64,000 nucleotides of DNA from Chrysoperla carnea (lineage: Eukaryota; Arthropoda; Insecta; Neuroptera; Chrysopidae), in the NCBI RefSeq assembly GCF_905475395.1, contig NC_058337.1, forward strand, positions 28,854,983 to 28,918,982. Direction: 5' to 3'. Position 1 is the first letter of the stretch, and every line of letters begins with the position of its first letter. A program made the position numbers and the translations under genes. Positions 1-11,602 of this stretch are shown in pieces. The notes beneath the pieces are model-generated. The model did no database searches. It was not told the origin of the DNA and was given only the letters and a program-made list of their open reading frames with translations.

Positions 1-6
1 CACGAG

Positions 7-61
7 GTATTCTCGTAGTCAATCCTCTGTATTCTCGTAGTCAATCCTCTGTATTCTCGTA
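7..61. repeat. 22-bp tandem repeat, about 2.5 copies
   Basis: The unit beginning GTATTCTCGTAG and ending CAATCCTCT occurs at 7-28 and 29-50, followed by a partial copy at 51-61. The copies are identical, so the duplication is recent. The array may continue to the left beyond the window edge. Confidence 0.85.
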
Positions 62-449
62 TTAATAAAGTCTATATTATAATAGACATCTCTGTTCAAG
101 TACTTACACTATAAATATAGTTGTTTCTGTTCAACAATAAAATTTAATAACTTTGAGTAATTATATCTCAAGAATGAAACGATCAAAAAATTTGGTTTTT
201 TTTTTTCAAACTCAGAAGAAATACATCAATATTCAGTTAGTTTTTTGAAAATATCTTAAATCTGATTTTTGTTCTAGGATTAAAAAACTTGTTAAAAACT
301 ATTAAAACCCAACTTCTCCAATACTCCCCATGTTAATTATCGATGAACTTTAATTAAATTTGCATCGAGTTAGAGACGGCCAATCGACTTAAAATTTTTA
401 TGGTAATTGTATTATTATATTTTTAATAAATAGGTATACACAAATTTAG

Positions 450-1770
450 AATGACACGCTAATTCATTAGTATAATTGTATGGATGAACATATAAGTCTG
501 TGGATACAAAAATGTAATACAATTTTCTAACAAATTTAAATTAATAATTATGTTAATTCTCATTGAAAAATATTATTTAGAGCAATTTAGTCTTTTATTT
601 TCCACAATTTCCAATGCAACAAGTTTAATGAAGTGTTATTTTTCAAATATTTTAATTTGACCTTTACTATACCATTTATATGTAAACAATTGAAAATCAG
701 TTACATTTTAAATAAAACGCATGATTTATTTAAAATTTTATAAGAAAACTGCGCTACGCTCGATTTAGCTGCCCCATATAATGCTCTCTGCCAGTCCGTT
801 ACATAATACCTATAATATTGTACAATTTTCCACGAAAAAATTTGTTTTATCATTCCCTTTTACTGCTGTTAAAAATTTCCTTTTACTGGTACTAAGCCAT
901 TTACCTTACTTTGACTTAAAACCTAATGCGATAAGGTTTCATGGAGCCCCGCTAACAGTCAAAATTTTAAATTGATTATCATCGTTTGGCCCAAATTGTG
1001 AAAAAAAAAAATCATAATGAGGCCAAACTTTATTTCGAATTTCAGGATAAAAATAAATGTACTTTCTAACACAAAATAAATAATAACTTAATTATAACAA
1101 ATTGAAAATGATTCAATTATTAAATTAGAATAATGATTATTTGTTAAAACGTGTGTGCGTGTGTACCTATATCACTAAATGTGTGTGGAAATTGTTACTA
1201 TAATATTCTAAAAATATCAAACGTCAAATACCTATGTAATAAATTTATAATCTTAATAATAAACATGTTCTAATCCGTTAAAATTGAGGTATTTCGAAAA
1301 TTTCTATAAATACTTTCATTATTAAATAATTTACTAAGAAGAAAATATTTACGCTTTTCATTCATAGCAACATAGCTACTTAACTGCCTATATTCACTGG
1401 CAGGGAACATAGTAGATGCGGAGGGGACAGCTAAATCGAACGCAACGCAGTTTTCTTATAAAATTTTCAATAAATCATGCATTTTATTTAAAATATGACT
1501 AATTTTGTAAAATATGACTAATATTAATGGTATAGTAAATGTCAAATTAAAATAATTGAAAAATAACAATAAATTAACTTGTTGCACTAGAAATTGTGGA
1601 AATAAAAGACTGAATTGCACAAGCAATATTTTTTAAATGTAAATTATCATAATTATTAATTTAAATTTGTTAGAAAATAGCATTAATATTTCAATGTAAA
1701 ACATTTATATAGAATCCACAGAATTATATGTCCATCCATAAAATTATACTATAAAGTAGTGTGTCGTTAC
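450..1770. mobile_element. Fold-back element, arms of about 320 bp
   Basis: The left arm (about 465-790) and right arm (about 1,412-1,765) are imperfect reverse complements of each other. Matching landmarks are the ACTGCG(C/T)-containing inner edges near 750 and 1,447, the CAACAAGTT block near 616 and 1,580, and the ATGGATG(A/G)ACATATAA outer block near 480 and 1,730. No coding sequence is supported inside. The structure fits a non-autonomous inverted-repeat DNA transposon. The family is not known to me. Confidence 0.7.
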
Positions 1771-4039
1771 TATGGTAACTCCCTTGTTCATCCTATTTAT
1801 TTACAAATTAGAAAATTTTTAACAAGAATATGAGCATAGAAATGAATAGCAAGAAGAGTCGTAAAGGGGAGTAAACCGGGCTGCACATTCTGTATGAATA
1901 ATAAATTCTCTGTCACCAATGGTACCACTAGTTGGGATGGACTGATCTCCATTCAAGACAAAATTTATTAATACACCAGGTCTTTTAAGAGTCTAAGACT
2001 TGCTCCTATCTTACAAGTAGATATGACGAAAAAAATTGTTCTACATTTCCACCAAAAACAAGACAATTAATTTTAAAAAAAAAACTATTTTTTAAAGACG
2101 ATTGATTTGATTTTTACCAAACATCGGTAGAAACTACGCTAAAAATACTCTTAAAAAAAAAACCACAACGTTAAAACTACCCTTGAAAAAAAAGTGTAAT
2201 CGATAGTTTTCCGGTCTAATTTCGTTCGAAAATTTAGACTTATGGATTGTTTTAAAGATCAACGAGGAGAAATAAAACCCAAATGTAGCTAATCTTTTTT
2301 TTTTCAGTAAAATTTTCCTCGAAAAATTAGAAATATGTACTACATTGAAGAACAGCGGGAAGGAGTGAAGACACGTTATAAATATGTTTTATAACTAGCC
2401 CCTAGGGCCTAGAGCATTATTTATGGTGTTTTGAAGTTATCTGATTCCGAATAGCTAGACAATGTTATGAAAATGGCTGATGATCGAATTGTCTAGAAAA
2501 TGGCATTAGCCGCTGCCTAGCACTAGACGAAGAAAAGATCACCTGGAAAACAGAGTCTCTTGAGTAGGCAGACCGGAAAAAGAATGTCATGTAAAAGGGG
2601 CAGTAGCATTTAGTGGAAACAGAAAAGTACGTAAAGATCTTTCCTGGGCTTCAATGCTTTTTACTTAGTTCTATAATCATCATTTATCAAATTGACGCTA
2701 ATTGTTTCATTTAAGACGGTTCTCTATACATTTTTCAATTGCGTGAAATCATTGTTAGCTTGACGTGATACTTTATAGTTTTTTTAATACTCCCCTTAAA
2801 TATTCATTGGTGGAAAAAAATATTTATAAAGAAAAACGGTTTTCCAGATAAGAATGGTTAAAGTAACATTTGAATTTCAAGCACTGCGATTATACCCTTT
2901 ACTCTATCGATTTGAAATTTGGATATGTTAGGTACATAGGTACTCTTATTCTTTCTACCTGCCCTTACTTTTCGAAAATCCTGTTAATTTTCCCAATTTT
3001 CTTTGTTGTTACAAATGTGAGGCGTGAAAGTGGGAATAAACAATCGATTATTTTTAAACAAACCCAAGTCTGATATGAAATAAAAGTGCATGATGTACAT
3101 TCAAAAACTGTAAATTACATGAAAGCTAGTTTAGCCGTTTGAATTCTTTTATCGGGGGTATAGACTAAGCTATAGCCTTCAAAATATGGGTCTAAGTACT
3201 AGGTACTTATCCGATTCGAAAAATTGTTTCACGTATAGAAAGCTTCATTATCAGCGAGCACAATGGGCTGTTTTCAAAGAAAATTAGGGTTCCGCTCCAA
3301 AATAATAAAATCGACGAAATTGTGAACAAAAAGAGGATAAGTGACGGCATATGATAAGTGAAGGCCATGAAGGTTATAAAGAAGGAGAAAGATCGCTATG
3401 TACTAAAACATTAGCGCACCTGTCCCTGAAAATTTGTAGAATTTATAGTTCATTTTTAGCCACCAGCCGCGCTGTCATCAAGAAGTAGTATCTGTGAAGT
3501 TAGCTGTTGTTGTTAGCATAATGTACAAATTGATATATCATTTCAAATTAGCGCACAACAGCCCGCTTTTATTGATACTACTTAGCGGTCGCAGCGCCTC
3601 ACTTATTTTATCCATATTTTGGAGACAATATTTTCTATAGCGATCGTTCTCCTTCTTATAAGCTTCATGGTGAAGGCTATAACATAATAATCTTTACATT
3701 TAAAATTGAAGTTGCCCAATGAAGCGGGTAGTTCACAGCTAGTATACCTAATAAAATATAATGCGCCCAGCGTTAAACATAAACAGATTTTTAATATGAA
3801 TTGCAAGTAATACTAATAAAAACAAACAATAAACAAATAATCTATTTTTATAAAAATTAGGTTATGTATCTTGATAAAAATAAATATGACAACAAGTAAA
3901 GTTTGTGTGGGTAGATAGGTGTTTTTTCATATTATAAGTCACTTTAGTTATAAGTTAGCTAGCTAGCTACATTCAACATATTGCTTGCTTATTTTAACAG
4001 TAACTCTTATTGTTGTTATTCGCTCCGAGCGTGAATTTC
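1771..4039. other. Intergenic, no gene recognised
   Basis: AT-rich sequence with only short chance reading frames. A weak imperfect inverted repeat links about 3,355-3,400 with 3,640-3,690, sharing an AAGAAGGAGAA...GATCGCTAT block. No family was recognised. Confidence 0.5.
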
Positions 4040-4335
4040 GTTTCCATGACAACGATACACTACTTTAATTATAGAATTAATGGATGCATATATAATTGTG
4101 TGGATTGCATTGAAAACTTACATTTAAAATTTAATATTCTTGTTTCACAAATTTAAATAAATAATTACGATAATTAACATTTGAAAAATAATATTTGTAC
4201 AATTTGATTTCTTATTTTCACAATTTTTAATGCATTAAGTTTAATTAATTAGTGTTTTTCAATCATTTTAATTTGACAGTTTCTATATCATTAACATGTA
4301 AATAATTGCAAATTAGTCATAACAGCCCACTTTAT
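4040..4335 (+). repeat. Solo arm of the 450-1,770 fold-back family
   Basis: The segment aligns with one arm of the fold-back element at 450-1,770. It carries the CGATACACTACTTTA edge, the ATGGATGCATATATAATTG block, the TTTCACAATTTTTAATGCA block and the TTAATTTGACAGT block in the same order. No opposing arm is seen nearby, so this is a solo or truncated copy. Confidence 0.65.
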
Positions 4336-6446
4336 CTCCAAAATTTTTCACTTAAAGCGCTGGCATCGATTTTATTATCCCTACCATGACTACGCACACA
4401 ACGAATACCTTGAATTCTATCATTTACATAGGTATGCAGTTTATTTTTTAAATTAATAGCATTCCAATCTGATGATGATGCTAACTGAAATACCTTTAAA
4501 TATTATGCATCACCAGTGCTGATATTAAGGGATGTCATCTTAAAAACTTAGCACTGCGTTCTTAGAAAGTATTCAAAATGGTTCTATGCAAAATTTTTTA
4601 ATCTAAGTACAACCGAAATTGGATATATATTGGATGGGTAATTTTAATCTATAATGGCGAATAACTCGTAGTTAACCAGTGAACATATAACTTAAGCAAA
4701 AACTGTGGAGTTTGATGGGAACACCAAGTTCTGATATCAGACTGGATCTAGTTTTTAATAGCCAATTTAGATTCTAAACGGTGATAGATAGAATAACATT
4801 TTAAATCAAAAAGTTGATCCTCATAAAAAACTCACAATTTTTGTTTAAAACATTTTTTCGAAAATCGTTAGTTTTGGGAGGAAATGCGACTTAAAAATAT
4901 GCCATTATTGCATTTATTCGAAAAAAAACAATCCAACAATCGTGGGACAAACAATTGTGGTTGTTATTATCGATAGTCGTTATAAGCAACATGTAAATTT
5001 TTATATCAAAATGAAAGTTTGTGCATTGTAAACTTATTCCAATGACAATTAGTAGCTATAACCAATATATGAGTTCATAAGGTTCAAAAGAGTATTATGA
5101 TATTGTTTTGATTAGCTGAAAAGTACATTATATAATTTCAATGAATATTGGCGGCTTTAGCCGATATGTCATTATAGTCGATACAATCATATATGTGTTG
5201 TTTTCTATATCTTGCCATTTCGTTGTTATAACCGGTTCGTCGTAATATGGGATTATAACTGTAATATCAAGAGAACTGTTGCTCCATGTATTTTAAATTC
5301 TTTATAATTCTGCGAGTGTATGTGAATGAACTCCTCTTAAACGGCTGCACCGATTTTGATGAAATTTTCTGTGTGTCTTCAAGTGGGCTCGAGAATGGTT
5401 TAGATTCACAATTCAGTCTTGTTTTAAAAAAAATTAGTGTTTCGCATTAAAAATTAAAACGGAAATTAAGGCTATAACTCGATAGTCTGAACCACAGAAA
5501 CGCATGGCCGAGCGACTATTTTTAAATTAAAAACGACCGCTCTCATTAACTGTATACAGGGGGAGGCAAGGAATCTTTTCTAATCTAAAACGTTTCTAGC
5601 TCTTGTGTCAGTATAAAGTATTATATGGTTATGGAATATTGTAAATATAAAAATTCATTTTATTTATTTATTTATTGATATTGCCAAACAGTAGTAACAA
5701 AACGATATAGGTACAATGTTAAATTTACATAGTCATAAAAATTTATCTGATAAGTTTATTATAATAATAATAATAATATAATACTGACTTTTCAATTTGT
5801 TTCTTAGAAACAATCATACTAAAACGGATCTTATAACCTTTTAACATTTTGATGATGGCTAAAACGATAGGTAAACGTAAAACATCAATTTCAATATACA
5901 GGCAATGTATTTATTGTTGTTATGTCTATTGTCAATAGCACAAGCAATCGAGAAATTAATTTACTTTGGCCCTAAGAAATTTGCTACATTTCATGAGTCA
6001 AATTTCAGTATTATTTCTACAGGAATGAAACTTTATCGAATTACTTTGTTATTTTATGAGATTTATAGTGAAATCATCCTTTTTCAATTAGATCTATGGT
6101 TTTTGAATTATTAGTGAAAGATTATTAACATTTGATTATAGTTTCACACATATCATACCAATTTTTAATTATAACATGAAAAAGAACTTATCGTAAAAAG
6201 TATATCTCAGTCGATTTTTATGCTAGAAAGTCGAATAAAAATTAAATTGTGCAGTATAGTTCAAGTCGGAGGAAAGCTACTTATTTATTTCTCAATTTTC
6301 CAAAAGCTCCACGTGACAGCAATTAGTAAGCATTTTAGTTTTTCCTTTTTTTAACCCTTTTTAAAAAGTGAGATTTTATATGTATATAATCTCAGTCTCA
6401 ATATAAGGTAATACATACCTCAAAAAAGACAGACTGTGATATTTTA
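4336..6446. other. Intergenic, no gene recognised
   Basis: AT-rich DNA. It includes a copy of a roughly 60-bp dispersed repeat at 4,454-4,516, entered separately, and simple ATT/ATA runs near 5,655-5,680 and 5,757-5,780. The open frame at 5,905-6,114 has no recognisable domain and is treated as chance. Confidence 0.5.
4454..4516 (+). repeat. Dispersed repeat of about 60 bp, copy 1
   Basis: The block running from AATAGCATTCCAATCTGATG to TATGCATCACCAGT also occurs, nearly identical, at 9,370-9,430 inside the core of the fold-back element that hosts the Polinton. The pair shows a shared small mobile unit or nested insertion. Confidence 0.75.
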
Positions 6447-7157
6447 AAACAAGTGAAAACAAACAATTGACTGAATTAATTGTTGAAATACCATGTATAG
6501 GCAGTGTTGATAACTCTGTCACATTTCACATACATACATATCTGACATATTTAACTGATATTCTCATATAATGCGCAAGTGTTGATGCGCACTCGTTTGT
6601 TTTTTTGACGTCACGTAAATAACAAAAGATACTCACTTTGATATTAATACATACTATAAAATTTGTACCTAATTAACGCCCTCGTGGGTAAACAGTGATG
6701 TTTACAAAAAAATGTTTCAAACAAAAGTTGTTTATTTTTTTGTAAGGAACATTTTTTACATTTAAACTTTTATTCTATCTCTAACGGTTTACAAGATGGG
6801 TACTACGGACCCATGACCCAATTGACCCATGTTGCTCATTTACGAACTTGACCTCACTTTTTACGTCCTAAACACGCTGTAAAAATTTCAGCTTGATATC
6901 TCTTTTCGTTTTTGAGTAATCGTGACCACAGACGGACGGACGGCCGGACGGCCGGACAGCCGGACGGACGGACAACCGGAAATGGATTAATTAGGTGATT
7001 TTATGAACACCTATACCAATTTTTTTTTTGTAACATCAATATTTTTAGGCGTTACAAACTTGGGACTAAACTTATAATACTATGTATATTTCATATATAC
7101 ATGGTATAATAAACTTATAATACTATGTATATTTCATATATACATGGTATAAAAAGC
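6447..7157 (+). mobile_element. Dispersed repeat family A, full-length copy
   Basis: The copy starts at ACAAGTGAAAACAAACAATT and ends at CATGGTATAAAAAG. It includes the CGGACGGACGG-rich block (6,935-6,980) and the CTTGGGACTAAACTTATAATA block near the 3' end. The last roughly 43 bp (about 7,068-7,153) are tandemly doubled. Other copies lie at 39.2, 42.6, 43.8, 48.3, 62.6 and 63.5 kb. It has no coding capacity, so a non-autonomous element is likely, but the class is unknown. Confidence 0.75.
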
Positions 7158-7299
7158 ACATCACACAAGTCAAATTGAAAACAAAAAATTTTACTTACTT
7201 AAAATGATCAAGTGAAATCAACATATTTTTACCTGTAACAGAAAAATTCAAAAAATAAGTATAATATACCTAATTCAAATTTCAATTCAAATTACATCA

Positions 7300-7395
7300 G
7301 TTAACCAATGGTTTAAAAAAATCATGTAATAATCTGTTATAAACGTGATCTAAGAAATGGAGGTTAAACCCCATTATTATTATTATAAAAAAACA
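7300..7395 (+). repeat. Fragment of the second SINE-like family
   Basis: The block GGAGGTTAAACCCCATTAT with its CTGTTATA...AGAAA leader matches the reverse complement of 61,330-61,372, which lies just beside a tRNA-like head at 61,441-61,535. It is therefore read as a headless fragment of that family. Confidence 0.5.
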
Positions 7396-7456
7396 TCTGT
7401 TTACGCAGTATTCGTGGAGAAAATATATTTGGTCATTGGGTGTGAATTATTAAAAG

Positions 7457-8005
7457 ACCACTAGCCCATGCTAAACTTTTTCGGGTGAAATGACCCACCA
7501 GGAATCATGTTAAAAAGATGCTCCTATTTGTAAAAGTGAGTTTAAGAACCATTTTTTCGCGGTACAGGTGAGAATATGAATGTCACACTCCTTGCTGTCT
7601 CACCCCTGCCTAGCAAATATGTACAGCGTTGCTGGATACTAACCCTGCATAGGTATTCTAAGCGTATTACATATATGCCGTAAAGAAATTAATCTTGTAA
7701 CTTCGGGCTCCCGTCAATTTCCGAAGTCATAGATGTTTATTTCTGTACGGCATTTATGTAATTCGCTTCGAATTACATAATACTTATGCAGGATTTGGTA
7801 TCCAACAACACCTTACATATATATTTGGTGGCCCAGGAGAGAGACACCAAGGAGTATGACATTCAATTCTAACTTGTACTCATCTGTACCGCACAAAACT
7901 GACACCATGGTGCTTAAACTTACTTTTTCATATATAGGAGCATCTTTTTGAACATGTTTCCTGGTGAATCATTTCACCCGATTAATTTCAGTATGGTCTT
8001 CTGGT
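7457..8005. mobile_element. Fold-back element of about 550 bp
   Basis: Two arms of about 260 bp meet near 7,730. Paired landmarks are CGGGTGAAATGA (7,482) with its complement near 7,967-7,980, AAAGATGCTCCTAT (7,513) with its complement near 7,937-7,950, the TGCCGTA block on each side of the centre, and GACTTCGG/CCGAAGTC at the centre. The reading frame at 7,948-8,154 overlaps one arm and is not regarded as a gene. Confidence 0.8.
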
Positions 8006-8523
8006 CTATTATGGTTGATAGTAGTTATAAATCAAAAAAAAATTATCTTTATAAATTAAAATTGACAATGATAAAAACAAAGTTTAATGTTATATATTTA
8101 TTAATTATTATTCACAATATCACAATGACAAAAAACATATGTTATATGTCCTAATATAATTAATTTATATACATTTGTATTTGACAAAATAATATTTGTG
8201 AAATTTAACCCCAAACAAACAAAATATCTTCAAAGGATTTCTACATACAATGATTATTGGATGGCATCATTATTATTGTCTTGTTGTTGTTTAAATGAAG
8301 TCATAAATTAATTAATGTTATTTAGAAAAAAAATGTGTTTGATTGTCCTGCTTTTTTTTTTAATTTTAAATATTTTTTAGATGACGATATTACTTACTTA
8401 CTTTAGTGGAATTTTTTGACGTATATTGAAACACTAAAATCGTAAATAAATTTTTTGCTAGATGCAAAATGGAAATATTCAAATCCCACTTTTTTACTTT
8501 ACCAACATACGAAGAATCTTTAT

Positions 8524-8795
8524 ACAGTGTGTCGCATTTAAGATGAAAACACTCTCATATTTTCATTATTTATAGAAATATCGATTTGAAATTTTGAAAG
8601 TCTTACAGCTAGGATGATGGGTCCCATTTCTTAAGATACATGAACTTTAAACTCAGCCTAAAGTTCTGATTTCTGTTTAGTACCTTAAAAAATGTGACCC
8701 ATCGTTCTGTATAACTTTGTAAAATTTCTCATCGATATTCCTATTTATACCGAAAATATGAAGGTGTTATAATATTAAAAGCGACACACGGTACA
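8524..8795. mobile_element. Palindromic MITE-like element of about 270 bp
   Basis: Ends read CAGTGTGTCGC... and, in reverse complement, ...CCGTGTGTCGC. The arms continue to pair through a TCATATTTTC block, an AATATCGAT block and a GATGGGTC(C/A)CAT block almost to the centre. It is non-coding and fits a miniature inverted-repeat transposable element. Confidence 0.75.
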
Positions 8796-9052
8796 TAGGT
8801 AAAGTATAGTAAAAAATAATTTTCTGGTTTTCTTCAATATTTCATGTTTCAAGGAACCTTGCTCAAATTTACTTTTCTCATTGTAGTCCTGTTTTCGCCA
8901 AACGTACAAAATGATCTTTTACGTTAAAAGCAATATAGATCACTTTTATTTTTAAAAGACTTTTAACTGTTATTAAAAACTTAAAAGATTTGCGTTAACA
9001 AGAACATTAAAACAATTTACTTTTGTAGATGTTAAAACTCAGTTATAGAGGG

Positions 9053-9935
9053 AGAGCCAGTGACCAATTTTAGGTGGTCATTTCAAAAGTCACGAAACTT
9101 TTCATGGTAAAACCTCAATACTTACAGATACTAAAAAGGCACTTCTGGCCGCCCTGTGTGGTCGGGGTGGACTATCCTAAATTTTTAAGGAGGGTAAGAA
9201 ATAAGACTTATTATTGTTAAAGTATAAGTCATAAAATTTTAGGAAATTACTGATGACAGTACTTTTACTTCATAGAATTTTTGCCAGAGCATTTAAATCC
9301 CTGCTGCTAGAGCGAAAAACGTGCCCTTGCGAGTGTGAGCAATGCATATGGAAAATTGTAAGTTGGAATAATAGCATTCCAATCTGATGATGATGCTAAC
9401 CGAAATCTTTAAATATTATGCATCACCAGTAGTAGTTTACGAACATTTACAAATGTTCGTAAACGACAATTGAGATGTTGAATCGTATGCAACAATGCCC
9501 AATAAGCGCGCTCACTCTAACTCACAAGTTTTCATATGCATAGCTCGCAGTCGCACGGGCACGTTTTTCGATCTGGCAGACTGTTGGTGATGGAAATTCG
9601 TTCTGGCATTAGATATTATGAATTATTAATTTATTTAATTTACTCTGTTAAAATTTCAACACAGATGAAATGACTAAATTGGATTTATTTTTAATAAATA
9701 TTTTATAACGTTCTGTCAACAATTGGGAGGGGTATAAATGTACTGGCAAAAATTCTATGAATTAAAAATACTGTCGAAAGTAATTTTCTTAAATTTTATA
9801 ACTTATACTTTAGCAAAAATAAGTCTTATTTCTTACCCTCCTTAAAAATTTAGGGTAGTCCATCCCGGTCACACAGGGTTGCCAGAAGTGGCTTTTTAAT
9901 ATCTGTAAGTATTCAGGTTTTACTATGAAAAGTTT
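9053..9935 (+). mobile_element. Left part of the fold-back element that hosts the Polinton
   Basis: The outer end begins AGAGCCAGTGACCAATTTTA. The left arm (about 9,053-9,345) is mirrored by the right arm (about 9,500-9,935), including the paired ATAAGTCTTATT/AATAAGACTTAT, CATAGAATTTTTGCCAG and CGAAAAACGTGCCC blocks. The rest of the right arm, ending TAAAATTGGTAACTGGCTCT, lies at 25,884-25,930, on the far side of the Polinton. The core holds a copy of the 60-bp dispersed repeat and a perfect 14-bp-stem hairpin at 9,435-9,464. Confidence 0.8.
9370..9430 (+). repeat. Dispersed repeat of about 60 bp, copy 2
   Basis: Near-identical to 4,454-4,516. It sits in the core of the fold-back element and is directly followed by the perfect hairpin at 9,435-9,464. 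Confidence 0.75.
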
Positions 9936-11180
9936 AGAAGAGTCGTGTAGAAGAGTCACAGCGTTCCTGGCGCAGTTTGACCTCAAGTAACCCCGCTTGG
10001 ATGGTACACTTTTCAAAAAAGGGCAAACCTAGGTGAATGTTGGAAACCTCGGAAGTTGGATGACGTCATTGACCAATAGTAAATCAAGATGGCGTTGGGA
10101 GGTGTGGTGGGGCGTGGCTGACAGAGCGTTAGTGTGTTTCTTGGCGGAAGTGGGGCTTAAAGTGGTGGGCGTGGTTTTGGAAGTGGGGGTTAAAGGGGGG
10201 CGGGAATTGGACGTTAGATGAGATAATCGAATTCAGCCCAGTTGGATGGTACACTTTTCCAAAAAGGGCAAACCTCGGTTGAATGCGAAGTTGGAGGGGG
10301 GACGTCATTGGGTTTGACCAATAGTAGCGCTGTAAAAATCAAGATGGCGTCGGGAGGTGTGGTGGGGGAAGGAATGGCTGCCTAAGCATTGATGACGTCA
10401 TTGGCTTTGACCAATAGTGGCGGAGAGTGAACAGGGGGCGGGACGTAAGGGCAAACCTAGGTGAATGTTGGAAACCTCGGCATTGGCCAATAGTAAATTA
10501 AGATGGCGTCGGGAGGTGTGGTGGATGAGAATAATGGCTGCCTAAGCATTGATGACGTCATTGGCTTTAACCAATAGTGGCGGAGAGTGAACGGGGGGCG
10601 GGACGTTGACATTAATCTGCAATTTTCAAGAATATGTTAATTTAACCTTGAAAAATATTGTAATTTGACACTTTATACATGATAAAATTCAAGATACGTG
10701 ACCGGATGTTAATATTTTTTTTTTTATTGAGTCAGCATTGTAATATGACACTTGAAATTTACATAATAAAAATACATGTTCAAACTTGTTTGAATGGACT
10801 TTGATCTTAAAATAATTTCACACGTGTCAGCAATTTTCAAGAATATGTTAATTTGACCTTGAAAAATATGATATCATCATCTTGTAACAAGTTCAAACTT
10901 GTTTGAAATAATTTTACATGTGTCAAAACACGTGACCGGATGTTAATATTTTTTTTTATTGAATTAGCAATGTAATATGACACTTGAAATTTACATAATA
11001 AAAATACATGTTCAAACTTGTTTGAATGGACTTTGATCTTAAAATAATTTTACACGTGTCAGCTATTTTCAATAATATGTTAATTTGACCTTGAAAAATA
11101 TGATATCATCATCCTGCTACAAGTTCAAACTTGTTTGAACATGTTCAAACTTGTTTGAACATGTTTAAACTTGTCTGAAT
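9936..11180 (+). repeat. Left terminal inverted repeat of the Polinton
   Basis: Reverse-complement match to 24,638-25,883. The outer part (to about 10,610) is GC-rich with modular repeats. The inner part is AT-rich, with a block from GACCGGATGTTAATATT to the CACGTGTCAGC element repeated twice, and ends in palindromic TTCAAACTTGTTTGAA motifs at 11,120-11,180. The extreme end carries AGAAGAGTC twice (9,936-9,944 and 9,949-9,957), whereas the right end has it once. The arms are not identical: the left holds extra sequence near 10,325-10,335. Confidence 0.9.
10061..10608 (+). promoter_or_regulatory. GC-rich enhancer-like modules in the left TIR
   Basis: Repeated modules combine TGACGTCA (10,061, 10,393, 10,553; CRE/ATF consensus), inverted CCAAT boxes within the following CCAATAG, AAGATGGCG (10,085, 10,341, 10,500; YY1-like) and GGGCGGGA (near 10,198, 10,434 and 10,597; GC-box or E2F-like). 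The same motifs recur in the right TIR. By analogy with adenovirus terminal repeats, which bind cellular transcription factors, this may be a promoter/enhancer or an origin auxiliary region. Binding is inferred, not shown. Confidence 0.5.
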
Positions 11181-11348
11181 TCCAAGAAAAAATAATTAGT
11201 TTGAATTACGATTATAAAAATATCAAATTACAACTTTTTTAGTGGTGGGGATAATGCTATAAAAAGTGATGTACGTAGCTGTTGAAGTATCTCTTTTGAA
11301 ATTCACCTTTGCTTCAGTTAGTTTTTTCCGCATATATTTTTTACGTTA

Positions 11349-11353
<5 letters not shown>

Positions 11354-11407
<54 letters not shown>

Positions 11408-11408
11408 T
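11354..11408 (+). repeat. (ATT)n microsatellite
   Basis: About 18 uninterrupted ATT units followed by T-rich sequence, between the left TIR and the PolB gene. It produces a spurious poly-tyrosine frame. Confidence 0.95.
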
Positions 11409-11445
11409 TTTTTGTTTTTTTTGTTTTGGTATTCTAAACTTAGTC

Positions 11446-11480
11446 TATATATTTTATACAAAAAACAAATATTACTCAGT
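11446..11480 (+). promoter_or_regulatory. Likely core promoter of the PolB gene
   Basis: TATATA starts at 11,446 and an arthropod-type initiator TCAGT lies at 11,476-11,480, placing the initiator A 32 bases downstream, the canonical TATA-to-start spacing. The PolB ATG follows at 11,603. A donor-like GGTAAGTG near 11,545 and an AG just before the ATG could mark a 5' leader intron. A second TATAAAAAG at 11,260 with a TCAGT at 11,314 is less well spaced. Confidence 0.5.
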
Positions 11481-11602
11481 TGTAAGTTAACTTTAGTGTT
11501 GAACGTTCGGTAACGTATATTTTGCTTAGTATTTGAAAATATAACGGTAAGTGTAAAATTTTTTAAATATTATTGTGAAACTTAAATATAATTTTTTGAA
11601 AG

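Noticed and set aside
781..975. 64-codon frame near the left end
   Set aside because: Starts at the inner edge of a fold-back arm and shows no domain or codon pattern of a gene.
10033..10221. 62-codon frame in the left TIR, repeated at 25,608-25,796 on the other strand
   Set aside because: It exists twice only because the TIRs are copies; the product is a low-complexity Trp/Gly/Val run over the GC-rich modules with no recognisable fold.
11266..11490. Poly-tyrosine frame before PolB
   Set aside because: Produced by the ATT microsatellite read in one frame.
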